Program-made: the position numbers and the translations under genes
NCBI GenBank assembly: GCA_900128395.1
Contig: LT649458.1
Span: 1 to 25,026 of the forward strand
From: Stramenopiles sp. TOSAG23-2
Lineage: Eukaryota; Sar
DNA: 25,026 nucleotides
Direction of reading: 5' to 3'
Notes under the pieces: generated by a model
Told to the model about the DNA's origin: nothing
What the model saw: the letters and a program-made list of their open reading frames with translations, nothing else
Databases searched by the model: none
Part shown: one piece after another, positions 1-8,676 of the stretch
Layout of the letters: each line of letters starts with the position of its first letter
Position numbering within the stretch: position 1 is the first letter of the stretch

Positions 1-70
1 CTTGATAGGGTTTGCAGCCAATACAGGCAATAGCTCTATATTCCACACCTTTAAGGCTGGTATTATACAT
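1..70 (-). CDS. Possible 5' end of a gene running off the left edge
   Basis: Reading leftwards from an ATG at position 70, 23 codons stay open to the window edge and give a protein-like N-terminus (MYNTSLKGVEYRAIACIGCK, then PYQ). The distance to the next ATG on the + strand (595) is 524 bp, similar to other divergent spacers here, and a minus-strand gene would fit the alternating polarity of the locus. The family is not recognisable from so little. Codons are somewhat GC-richer than in the neighbours. The + strand is also open from base 2 to a TAG near 103, so the stretch could instead be the 3' end of a + strand gene. Confidence 0.3.
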   Translation of the reverse strand, partial: MYNTSLKGVEYRAIACIGCKPYQ

Positions 71-594
71 CAGTATTCTTCTAGAATAAAATTATGTTAG
101 TTTATTTGTATAATATAGTTTGGTTTAGAAGACCAATTAATATGGGAATTTTATAGGAAGAAAAGTGCAAACCGGCAAACTTGGCAAAACAAAGCCAAAT
201 GTAAAATATTCTAATAATAATATTATATGTACATCACAATGCCTGGAATGCAATGATAATTCCTGCTAGCTGCCTGGAATTAATTCACATATATAATAAT
301 TAATAGAACTCATCATATTATTCTAATTAAGGTTATAGGAGGTTTCATCATCAGATATAATATAATGATTGAAAGAAGAAAATCAACAACAACAATTATA
401 TCTATTTGTTGAAGAAAGTGTATATATATGTATGTAGAGATAGAGAGAGCCGTTTTAATAATGCAATTACCCACTCTCAGTACATACGTACATACATTTA
501 CATACACGCGATAACAAGCTAACATACGAAGGAATAAAAGAATAAAACATATACACAAACATAAGTAGAGAAGGAGAAAAAAAGACAGAGAAAC
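71..594. promoter_or_regulatory. Upstream spacer of the DEP gene, probably divergent
   Basis: No convincing gene. Contents are AT-rich DNA, a purine run TTTTATAGGAAGAAAAG at 149-165 that recurs exactly at 23125-23141, and a short stretch at 165-196 resembling the inverse complement of the TTTGCCTGG array at 2827-2902. CCTGGAAT occurs twice (242-249 and 272-279). Low-complexity TACATA/TATG DNA sits before the start codon. The 81-codon open frame on the minus strand here (313-558) is low-complexity and looks fortuitous. Confidence 0.5.
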
Positions 595-2208
595 ATGATT
601 ATATCACAGGACAATGAAAAGAAATTATCACAACTAGCTGAAGATTTAAAAGAAAATGTTACAATAAAAGATAGAAAACATCATTTTCGTAATTATCCAT
701 CAACTTTCCTTGGTCGAGATGCATTGGCGTGGTTGATCGAATCGAAGAGTGCCTCGACAATGGCAGAAGCAAAACAAGTAGGAAATATATTAATTTCTGC
801 AGGTTACTTTCATCATGTCCATGATGAACATACTTTGAAGGACGAATTTTTATTTTACAGGTTTTATGACGATGAAAAAAAAGATGCTAAGAAGAAAAAA
901 GGTAAAGAGGATAAGTTGGATGATTTATCCGTGCCACAACAAGTTGCATTATTGGAATTGCAATTGAATGAGAAAAATGTCGAATTGTCATCCATATACG
1001 AACGATTGTCCAAGATGGAAGAGACTATATGGAGCATGAAAGATTCAATAATACATGCTAATTTTTTTATAAAGATATTTACATATGCGATATCATTTAT
1101 GGGATTATGTTTGCTTTATTTATTATTTAATGGATATATTTTCTTTATATTCTTGTTGATAATGGCACCTTTTCTATTCCAAACAACAATAGCAATATCC
1201 ATTTTATCAAGCGTGTATAACCTTTTAGGATATGATATGACAAAGATAAAACGAGCAAGTTCAAGTGATAAGAGAAAAGTCAAAACATTAGGAAATAAAT
1301 TAGGAAGTAAACGTATCAGCGAAATTTTACAAAATGTAACGTTGGATGAAGATGATGGTAGTAAATTAAATGATATACATGCAGCGACATATTTTGCAAC
1401 AAATCCAACGGTAGATGCAATTACTATTGATAGATATACACGAAAACATTTAAAAATGGGTGATTGCCACCATCCTATGGAAGTAGAAACAAATTTGTTT
1501 AAAGGTAAAATTATTTTAACCTTGCGAGGCAATAAACGTTTAGACCACGGCAGCATACCAACACGCAGTTACTTTGAAGGTAAAAATAGAATAAGTGCAT
1601 GTTTTGTACAAGGGAAATTTAAAAAAGAAATTCCATTCAATGAAGTGTTGACTGGGCAAAATTTTAGTAAAAAGTTGCAAAATTTACCATCATCATTTTT
1701 GATACAAATGTTATTTGGGGTATTGAATCGTATTTCTCCCAATATGGTGGCGGATGTTACTTGTCCAAAACCATATTTATTAACGCCGCTTATTGCTGCA
1801 GCACAAACGGTGCATGTATGTAAGCCAGGACAGAAACCACCAAATTTGTCAGATGTATTTTCTAGAGATTTATCAGATAATGATTTAGAAGATTGTTCCC
1901 TATTGTTTCCACCTTCCCAAAAGAAAATGACGTACAATAAACGTCGTAAACATTTCAATACAATGAAAAACATGGATGGACTTTCATTTGACACTGAAAA
2001 TACTTATACATTTGGTTTTTGGCAAGATATATTTGATTCCACTAAATTCATGGCAATCTTACCATTCGGGTCTTATGATGTTTCAAAATATATGAATGAA
2101 CAACCTATGCAAGTAATGGCAAAGGTTGGGGTTAAGGGTGAATATGTGTGGTGTGCTGAGATGTGGCATCGTAAATTATTTGAAACAAATAAACGAGATA
2201 GCGTGTGA
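595..2208 (+). CDS. DEP-domain membrane protein with C-terminal DUF1769-like domain
   Basis: 537 aa from an ATG preceded by an A-rich leader. Domains in order: a DEP domain at about residues 15-92 (FRNYPSTFLGRDALAWLIES is typical of its core); a lysine-rich linker; a probable coiled coil at 113-150; two adjacent hydrophobic segments at about 157-180 and 181-208, probably a membrane hairpin; then a C-terminal domain at about 290-530. That domain (VQGKFKKEIPFNEVLTGQNF, PKPYLLTPLIAAAQTVHV, WHRKL) looks to me like DUF1769; the related-looking EDR2 C-terminal domain (DUF1336) is the alternative. DEP domains generally mediate membrane or receptor targeting in G-protein and Wnt signalling; DUF1769 has no established function. 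A role as a membrane-anchored signalling or lipid-binding adaptor is inference. No intron is needed. Confidence 0.85.
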   Translation: MIISQDNEKKLSQLAEDLKENVTIKDRKHHFRNYPSTFLGRDALAWLIESKSASTMAEAKQVGNILISAGYFHHVHDEHTLKDEFLFYRFYDDEKKDAKKKKGKEDKLDDLSVPQQVALLELQLNEKNVELSSIYERLSKMEETIWSMKDSIIHANFFIKIFTYAISFMGLCLLYLLFNGYIFFIFLLIMAPFLFQTTIAISILSSVYNLLGYDMTKIKRASSSDKRKVKTLGNKLGSKRISEILQNVTLDEDDGSKLNDIHAATYFATNPTVDAITIDRYTRKHLKMGDCHHPMEVETNLFKGKIILTLRGNKRLDHGSIPTRSYFEGKNRISACFVQGKFKKEIPFNEVLTGQNFSKKLQNLPSSFLIQMLFGVLNRISPNMVADVTCPKPYLLTPLIAAAQTVHVCKPGQKPPNLSDVFSRDLSDNDLEDCSLLFPPSQKKMTYNKRRKHFNTMKNMDGLSFDTENTYTFGFWQDIFDSTKFMAILPFGSYDVSKYMNEQPMQVMAKVGVKGEYVWCAEMWHRKLFETNKRDSV

Positions 2209-2295
2209 AAAAAAAATTGGGAATTCTGGACAGTTCATAATTACCCCCTGGTCACAATTTGTATGTACGACATTTTTAAATACTGAAATATTAAA

Positions 2296-2350
2296 GATGT
2301 GGTTAAAATCTAAAGTTATGAATAATTTTACTTCCCGTGGAAAATTACTA
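2296..2350 (-). repeat. Dispersed convergent-spacer repeat, partial copy 1
   Basis: The + strand here aligns with the start of the copy at 21767-21940. Both share GGTTAAAATCTAA, then an AATAATTTTAC block, then a CCCGTG/CTCGTG block and an AAGTAAT/AAATTACT block. Only about 55 bp of the roughly 175-bp element can be recognised. The minus sign means opposite orientation to the copy at 9933-10108. Confidence 0.6.
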
Positions 2351-2826
2351 AAAAATATTTAATAAAAAGGGGGGGAATATACCAAAAAATATATAATTTT
2401 TGTCTCAATACTTCGTATCATTATTATCATATATTTTTAATATTTAATGTACGAAAGCGTATGTACGATTTTAATTAAATGCCAATTTTATTACTTTCAT
2501 TTACTTCGTGTACTTTATTTTTATATGTGTGATATAATTTAATTTACGCATGTGTGATATGCATGTGTGAAATTTTAAAAATTTATACTCCAACAAAACT
2601 TCCTAAAAACAGGGTGATAAATATAGATTTAGTATACCAATAAATGTATATTTATATAGGGAGATATTATAATATCATAAAATCGGATATTCTGATATTT
2701 TCATTCAAATTAACATTGCCATTTTTGGATTTTATGAATTATCCAACATATAACTATCAAATATATATAAATGGTATACTAAATCTATACTTATTAGAAC
2801 ACATGTTTTTGGTTTTTGGGAAATAA

Positions 2827-2902
2827 GGTTTGCCTGGTTTGCCTGGTTTGCCTGGTTTGCCTGGTTTGCCAGTTTGCACGCGTTTGCCAGTTTTGCCTGT
2901 GG
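2827..2902 (+). repeat. 9-bp tandem array (GGTTTGCCT)n with degenerate tail
   Basis: Four exact GGTTTGCCT units start at 2827, 2836, 2845 and 2854, followed by GGTTTGCCA at 2863 and degenerate TTTGCC-containing copies to about 2902. It is GC-richer than its surroundings. A related inverse-complement stretch lies at 165-196, both containing TTGCC(T/A)(G/A)GTTTGCC-like words next to GTTTGCAC. Confidence 0.85.
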
Positions 2903-3028
2903 TTTTTCGGTCGTACGTGCGTACGGATAGGAATATTATTATCATGATGGGTAGAAATATAAAAAATTATTATGATAAAATATATTCGTACATAATATTT
3001 TACTTGTTGATCCCCATCATAACCCACT

Positions 3029-3778
3029 TCAATCTATTATTGTCATCAACATAAATGCTGCTAATGGTTTAAATCGAAATTTTGTTTCAATATTAATTGA
3101 AAGAATAGATGTGATCATGATTAAAAACGTAGTCATGTCTTTTGTTAAACCATCCTTATTCAATTTCAATGTGCCAGCAATACCCATAGTAATCCAAAAT
3201 ATAAATCCAAAACCATACAACAGTGCCATTGTTCGTATTTGGCCAATCATAAATTGAAAAAGGCCTCGAGGGAACATAGCTTCCAAAATCGATTTGTTGC
3301 TGGATCGTCTCAAAAAGTATCCATATATTTTCCAACCAATGCTGTAGGCCCAATATACGATTAAACTTCCATTTTCAATATTTCGATACATAGCATACCA
3401 ACCACATTTCAATGCTTTTTGAAAAATACTTTGATTTCCAACAAATTCTTTCCATGCATAATCCCAAGGTATGGCATTCCCTTCGTAACTCCTAATGAGA
3501 TGCACAGCATTATCGTCCCCTGCCAATTCTGATACATAATTTCTTGTGCTTCCCCTGGGATGGTGGTAGTCATTTAAAATTTTCCAGACGGATACATATG
3601 TGGCAGCACCAAATAAAGCAACGGATCTCGCCGGTGACAAGTCACCTAAAAAATCGTTCATATAAGCAATAAACGCTAGTTTTTTTCCCCATCTACCATA
3701 TCTTGTAGTTCGTTTTTCAATGTAGTATTTCCATGTATTTGGGGGTTTCCCACCTTTGTTTAATTCTTCTTTCGACAT
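3029..3778 (-). CDS. Unknown multipass membrane protein
   Basis: 249 aa, ATG to TGA, no intron required. I do not recognise the family. The N-terminus is basic and soluble (MSKEELNKGGKPPNTWKYYI). Hydrophobic segments lie at about 50-70 (weak), 138-156, 175-203 (strong, with ALLYGFGFIFWITMGIAGTL), 212-228 and 237-249. The protein ends within a hydrophobic stretch with no soluble tail. Three to five transmembrane segments are likely. Aromatic and basic residues at segment edges (WKIYGYFLRR, KFRFK) fit a membrane protein of the ER or an organelle. It converges with the DEP gene and diverges from the S74 gene. Codon use resembles the neighbours, so it looks like a real resident gene. Confidence 0.75.
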   Translation of the reverse strand: MSKEELNKGGKPPNTWKYYIEKRTTRYGRWGKKLAFIAYMNDFLGDLSPARSVALFGAATYVSVWKILNDYHHPRGSTRNYVSELAGDDNAVHLIRSYEGNAIPWDYAWKEFVGNQSIFQKALKCGWYAMYRNIENGSLIVYWAYSIGWKIYGYFLRRSSNKSILEAMFPRGLFQFMIGQIRTMALLYGFGFIFWITMGIAGTLKLNKDGLTKDMTTFLIMITSILSINIETKFRFKPLAAFMLMTIID

Positions 3779-4564
3779 GTCTCGTAATATAATAATGATT
3801 CCAATAAAATTAATCTATAAAACTTGCAGCAATAATATTGTAACATAAGTTCGATGTAATGTTATATTTATACTTATGTATACTGGTATAATAAATATAA
3901 ATATTATTTTTATGTAGTATTTTATTATTATGTACTATTGCACTACCTAGTCTATTTTTTAACAAATTATTATTATTAAAGGCTGAATATATTACTCGTA
4001 TAGAATTGAAATTACAAATTACAACAAATAATTAATTACAACAACAAAAAAATAACTAAAATTAGTATTATTATACAGTAGAGTCCAGGTAGTCCAGTAG
4101 TCGTCTAGCACTCTATTAACTATTATTAATTTTATTATTTCAAAAAATCGCTTATGGTAAGCTGGTATTATCTAAGCCAGTTCGGCTAGAGCTAGGAGCT
4201 AGCTATAATAGCTGGCCCGCTGGCTAGCTCTAGCAAGGAGCTACACAAGCTCTAGACACAATCTTATTGGTGAACAAAAAAAAAAACACCGCCACGCCCC
4301 CACCCGCCGACTACCAGACTACTACTATTATATTAGTCAATAAAAGTTGAATAATATAATAATAATAATTGTTAGTAAATATTTAAAGACACTGTTGTAC
4401 CAAATATACAACTTATACATAGAACAATATTATTTCATTGTTAATGTATGTACAATATTAAACAGGCACGCAGAAATATAAAAAGTAATATATTTGTGCT
4501 GGTATTTGAGTACTTTTACAGGGAAACGTAGAATAATTGTATATTTATACAAACATATACCACA
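3779..4564. promoter_or_regulatory. Divergent promoter region, membrane protein / S74 gene
   Basis: This 786-bp 5'-5' spacer is AT-rich apart from a GC-rich, AGCT/CTAG-dense island at 4150-4257 and a short C-rich run near 4290-4310 (CCGCCACGCCCCCACCCGCC). No open frame looks like a gene. The word CCAGGTAGTC near 4086-4095 recurs as CCAGGTAGTC near 20004-20013 in another divergent spacer. Confidence 0.55.
4150..4257. repeat. GC-rich AGCT/CTAG box cluster in divergent promoter
   Basis: The cluster contains TAGCTGGCCCGCTGG at 4209-4223, which recurs exactly at 20026-20040 in the Tfb5/SPFH divergent spacer. In both places it is followed by GCTAG-rich half-palindromes. The core GCTGGCCC is the complement of GGGCCAGC, found at 15596-15603 and 19959-19966. 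A regulatory role is inferred from position only. Confidence 0.6.
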
Positions 4565-7500
4565 ATGTTAAATCGTACTATTGCTAGTTACTTTATTTTC
4601 TGTTATCTAGTTTTTCAGCAACAAGTATATGAGATCCACGCATTTTGTCGTGCACTTCCTTGTAAGTAATATATTTATAAATATATCATTGTTCTCGGCA
4701 CTACTAAGTTTAAATTGTTTTCTAACATACAAATTGTTTTATTGCATTAAATACTACATAAAGCCGGTGGTCCATTATCTGCCACGGCGCTGTTGAGACA
4801 ACACACTCCCGATGGAGAAAATTGTATGTTGAGAATACATCATCCAACACAATCAGATGCTACGGCAACGGCAAACACAATTGCTAGAGGTATATTATTT
4901 TTAGATACTGCAGCCTCAAACGCAGCTGTTATACAGGTAATTCCAAATACAGTTGGAAGTGCTACAGAAGGAAGTGCGCCGTTGATGGAATTTTTTGTCG
5001 GTGGTGACGGGAACGCGTTTAAATGGATGACGATTAGTACCATGGGAAATATTAACGTACTAGGTGCTTCGTCAACTATGACAGTAACAAATGATTTTAC
5101 TGTAAATGCTGATACCATATTTGGTAATTTAAAAACAACAGATACAATGACAGTAAACTCTGTATCCACGTTGATGGGAGTCACAAGTATACAAAATACG
5201 TTTCATGTTAAAAACCAAGATGCTAGTACAACAATGTTTACAGTGACTGAGAATAACGGTAATGTAGATGTTTTAGGTGACAGTGCACAAATGACAGTAA
5301 CAAATGATTTTACTGTAAATGCTGATACCATATTTGGTAATTTAAAAACAACAGATACAATGACAGTAAACTCTGTATCCACGTTGATGGGAGTCACAAG
5401 TATACAAAATACGTTTCATGTTAAAAACCAAGATGCTAGTACAACAATGTTTACAGTGACTGAGAATAACGGTAATGTAGATGTTTTAGGTGACAGTGCA
5501 CAAATGACAGTAACAAATGATTTTACTGTAAATGCTGATACCATATTTGGTAATTTAAAAACAACAGATACAATGACAGTAAACTCTGTATCCACGTTGA
5601 TGGGAGTCACAAATATACAAAATACTTTCAATGTGAAAAACCAAGCTGGTAATACTGTGCAATTTACGGTTGCTGAAAATACCGGTAACACAGAAGTATC
5701 TGGTACATTGGATGTTACCGGTGCAACTACACTTAGTAGTACAACTAGTTCAGTTGGTAATTTTGATGTAGCTACTAATAAATTTACTGTTACTGCGGCA
5801 AATGGAAATACTGCTGTGGCTGGTACATTGGATGTTACCGGTGCAACTACACTTAGTAGTACAACTCGTTCAGTTGGCAATTTTGATGTAGCTACTGATA
5901 AATTTACTGTTACTGCGGCAAATGGAAATACTGCTGTGGCTGGTACATTGGATGTTACCGGTGCAACTACACTTAGTAGTACAACTCGTTCAGTTGGCAA
6001 TTTTGATGTAGCTACTGATAAATTTACTGTTACTGCGGCAAATGGAAATACTGCTGTAGCTGGTACATTGGCTGTTAGCGGTGCAACTACACTTAGTAGT
6101 ACATTGGCTGTTACCGGTGCAACTACACTTAGTAGTACAACTCGTTCAGTTGGCAATTTTGATGTAAATACTGATAAATTTACTGTTAATGCAGGAACTG
6201 GAAATACTGCTGTAGCTGGTACATTAGATGTTAGTGGCACCACTACATTAGCAACCGTATCTTCAGGTACATGGCAAGGAACTTGCGTTGCAAATGCTTA
6301 TGTTTGCGATTCAACTCAATGGATAGACACTGGCGGTACAGGTTTAACAAAAACCGGGACTTCGTTGAATGTAGATGCTTCCCAAACACAAATAACATCT
6401 GTTGGTACTATTGGTGCAGGTACATGGCAAGGAACTTGCGTTGCAAATACTTATGTTTGCGATTCAACTCAATGGATAGACACTGGCGGTACAGGTTTAA
6501 CAAAAACCGGGACTTCGTTGAATGTAGATGCTTCCCAAACACAAATAACATCTGTTGGTACTATTGGTGCAGGTACATGGCAAGGAACTTGCGTTGCAAA
6601 TAATTATATTTGCGATTCAACTCAATGGATAGACACTGGCGGTACAGGTTTAACAAAAACCGGGACTTCGTTGAATGTAGATGCTTCCCAAACACAAATA
6701 ACATCTGTTGGTACTATTGGTGCAGGTACATGGCAAGGTTCCAAAATTCAAGATAATTACATCCAATCAGCAGGGACTTGGAATAGTAAGGTTGGCACTG
6801 GTGGTACAGGGTTAACGAAATCTGGAACTACATTAAATGTAGATGCTTCCCAAACACAAATAACACAAGTGGGGACTATTAATTCAGGTACATGGCAAGC
6901 TTCTTCAATTCAAGATTCCTATATTGCATCCCAAGGAACTTGGCATGGTAAAATTGATACTGCTGGAACTGGTTTATCCAAGTCTGGGACTACGTTGTCA
7001 GTGAGCATGACAAGCAATGTGGAATATAGGATAGGTGATATTGCTGCGGGCAATGAAGGCGATTTTCAATCAAATTCGGCTACGTATGCAAGTAAAGGAA
7101 GGCTTGCTGCAACTTGGATTTATAGCAATGCTATAGAGGCACCAGATGAGCGGGGTTCTGCAAGCACAGCTATCATGATTGGTGATTCAGGTTGGAGCAG
7201 TGCAGATGGTGATAAGATCATGTTTGTGACTTCTGGGCGCACAAGCACTTATATAGATAGTAATGGAGACTATAACCCCTCAGACATTCGATTGAAAACA
7301 AATATTGAACCTTTTCCTGCAAATATATCTGCCTCAGAAATCTTGAGTAATGTCGAAATATTTTCATACAATATATTGATTAAAGACGATAATGGCACGG
7401 AGACTGCCCATGAAACGCGCGTATGGGGTTTCTCTGCTCAAGATTTAGCATCGAAGACTGAAAATATTGTTCGCGAAGGTGGGGAAGATAAATTTAAAGA

Positions 7501-7777
7501 GCCATGGACTTACAGTGGCAAAAGTTTAGAAGGATTCTTTGTCCAAGCAATAAAAGAGTTAAAATTAGAAAATAAAGAGCTCAAGTCCGAAATAAAAGAT
7601 TTGAAGCAACGTAGGCGATTGAACCCAGATGATTCTGGTAAAGCCCATAATTCGCCGAAAGAGTCCGTGGATACATTTTCAAATATGCTTGCCATTATGG
7701 AACGAATGGAAACGTTGTCGTTTCAGAATACAGAACTTTTGCGTCGGATTGAAGAGTTGGAAAAAAAACATATATAA
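4565..7777 (+). CDS. Secreted repeat-rich fibre-like protein with C-terminal S74 intramolecular chaperone domain
   Basis: Two exons, 4565-4661 and 4764-7777, give 1036 aa. Exon 1 starts MLNRTIASYFIFCYLVFQQQ, a signal peptide likely cut near residue 26; the long exon alone has no ATG near its 5' end that would retain the full N-terminus. Residues about 138-320 hold three copies of a 71-aa repeat, 346-480 a 40-aa repeat (GTLDVTGATTLSST...), and 534-740 a 51-aa repeat with paired cysteines (CVANAYVC). A peptidase S74 chaperone domain starts at SDIRLK, with Ser872 and Lys877 spaced like the Ser/Lys dyad of phage endosialidases and MYRF. A coiled coil and a second heptad-rich stretch end the protein. 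By family, S74 domains trimerise beta-rich stalks and then cleave themselves off before the Ser. An extracellular trimeric fibre, adhesin or wall protein is inferred. Confidence 0.85.
4662..4763 (+). other. Phase-1 spliceosomal intron in the S74 gene
   Basis: 102 bp with a consensus donor GTAAGT at 4662-4667 and acceptor TAAAG at 4759-4763. Branch-point-like TCTAACA lies at 4721-4727. Removal joins T (4661) with CC (4764-4765) as a Ser codon and fuses the signal-peptide exon in frame to the large exon. The intron contains in-frame stops on the exon 1 side (TAA at 4667-4669) and the exon 2 side (TAA at 4748-4750), so splicing is required. It is the only intron I can support in the window. Confidence 0.85.
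5078..5630 (+). repeat. 213-bp tandem repeat inside the S74 gene (71-aa units)
   Basis: Units start at 5078, 5291 and 5504, each at ATGACAGTAACAAATG. The first two full units look identical at the DNA level. The third is identical for about 110 bp and then diverges near 5610. Identity including third codon positions implies recent duplication or gene conversion. Confidence 0.95.
5702..6185 (+). repeat. 120-bp tandem repeat inside the S74 gene (40-aa units)
   Basis: Units beginning GGTACATTGG start at 5702, 5822, 5942 and 6062. The second and third are almost identical. The fourth contains an internal 39-bp partial duplication (ACATTGGCTGTTACCGGTGC from 6101), which inserts 13 extra residues. 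Confidence 0.95.
6266..6900 (+). repeat. 153-bp tandem repeat inside the S74 gene (51-aa units)
   Basis: Units beginning GGTACATGGCAAGG start at 6266, 6419, 6572 and 6725, a strict 153-bp period. A diverged unit of 162 bp follows, with the next start at 6887. The first three encode the cysteine pair CxxxxxxC followed by DSTQWI. The fourth and fifth lack the cysteines and carry QDNYI or QDSYI instead. Confidence 0.95.
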
Positions 7778-8676
7778 GCAATTGTGATAGTGTATGTTGC
7801 AATTTTCATATCATACCAACATATTTTTTCTTATATCTTATTAATATGTTATGCAAGCTTTATCAAATCCATATGTTATATATGCAAGGCATCTCAAAAT
7901 CAACTATAGTATACACGGCAGGCGCATATGATAAGGTACTTATAAATACAATTTCAAACATTGAAGAATGTGATAAAAAACATCCAATGCGCTATGAGAG
8001 GCTTAATGATTTCGACTAGTGTTAAAAACAAAATTCCAAAAAATTATAAGGATGTTTGCCGAAAATATGATAAATAATTAAATATCCGCAAAAAATACGT
8101 ATTTAGAAAATTTTAGGAGTTTGTATACTTTAAGTATATTTTTATATATTTTATGCTATGAAGTATACCTCTTTGTTAAAATAAAGTGTATAATAATAAA
8201 AATATCGAAATTTGTCGTATTATTTAGTTTCCTAGATATAGTGAAGCTATTATTATAAATTAGAAGGGTCCTTAAACTAAAATTTCAAGAAAATGCATCA
8301 AAAAGTTTGTACGGAAAAAAAAAAAAAAAATAGCAGGTAAATACTATCAGATCACAAATTTTGTACGGAATAAGAAAAAATGCAAATGAAAATACATGGG
8401 AATAGCATTAGCATATTTTGGGATAAAAAAAGCTTACGTAGAAGAATGGGCCTTTATAGTCATTGCTTTACCAGGAGGTATAAGAATAAAGCACTAAAAA
8501 AAAATGATAATAGCTGGATAGCCAGGATAGATAATTACACATGTATTTTTTTGTCTATTTACACATAAGTAACTGGAAAAAGATACACATATCGTATCTC
8601 TATGTATACATATATATACATTAATTAAATCCAGTCGTTTTATCAATTATTTATACAGAGAAGAACAATAACAAAT
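7778..8676. other. Tandem (3'-5') spacer between the S74 and TLC-like genes
   Basis: 899 bp, the only head-to-tail spacer of this size here. It carries a protein-like relic (7846-8075), AATAAA-like words near 8180, a 17-base A run at 8316-8332, and TTTGTACGGAA repeated at 8306 and 8360. A 62-codon open frame at 8380-8568 is rich in Lys and Asn and is probably fortuitous. Confidence 0.5.
7846..8075 (+). pseudogene. Possible small gene or frameshifted gene relic
   Basis: An ATG at 7846 opens 57 codons with balanced, protein-like composition (GISKSTIVYTAGAYDKVLIN, then ISNIEECDKKHPMRYERLND) ending at TAG 8017-8019. The +1 frame then continues from 7994 to a TAA at 8075-8077 with IPKNYKDVCRKYDK. 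Two overlapping protein-like frames could be one reading frame broken by a 1-base indel, or a short unannotated gene. I do not recognise a family, and chance cannot be excluded. Confidence 0.25.

Larger units (their letters stand above)
2209..3028. other. Convergent spacer between the DEP gene and the membrane protein gene
   Basis: This 820-bp stretch separates two 3' ends. It holds a partial copy of the dispersed 3'-spacer repeat (2296-2350) and a 9-bp tandem array (2827-2902), otherwise AT-rich sequence. Open frames here are short and translate low-complexity DNA; those across 2757-3054 only read through the tandem array. A copy of GTATACCAATAAATG-like sequence near 2633-2647 and ATGGTATACTAAATCTATAC near 2771-2790 forms a partial inverted repeat around 2625-2790. 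Confidence 0.6.

Noticed and set aside
1116-1994. Two minus-strand open frames of about 140 codons opposite the DEP gene
   Set aside because: They are antisense shadows of a well-supported gene, with no recognisable domains.
4793-4795. A TTG as start of the S74 protein
   Set aside because: Eukaryotic nuclear genes rarely start at TTG. The frame continues upstream to the splice acceptor at 4763, and a consensus intron joins it to an ATG exon with a signal peptide.
5416-6243. A 275-codon open frame on the minus strand opposite the S74 repeats, plus similar ones at 4840-5184 and 5203-5397
   Set aside because: They mirror the tandem repeats of the + strand gene, which has a signal peptide, an intron and an S74 domain. 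Their Val/Thr/Ser-rich repeats are a by-product of the sense codons.
6271-6603. A 110-codon + frame rich in Cys, Arg and Trp inside the 153-bp array
   Set aside because: It is an out-of-frame reading of the array with unnatural composition, and it lies inside the S74 coding exon.
8316-8332. A 17-base A run after AATAAA-like words, considered as a retrotransposed cDNA tail
   Set aside because: The sequence before it has no coding similarity to any gene in the window and no clear flanking target-site duplication. TTTGTACGGAA on both sides is only 11 bp and the first copy abuts the A run.
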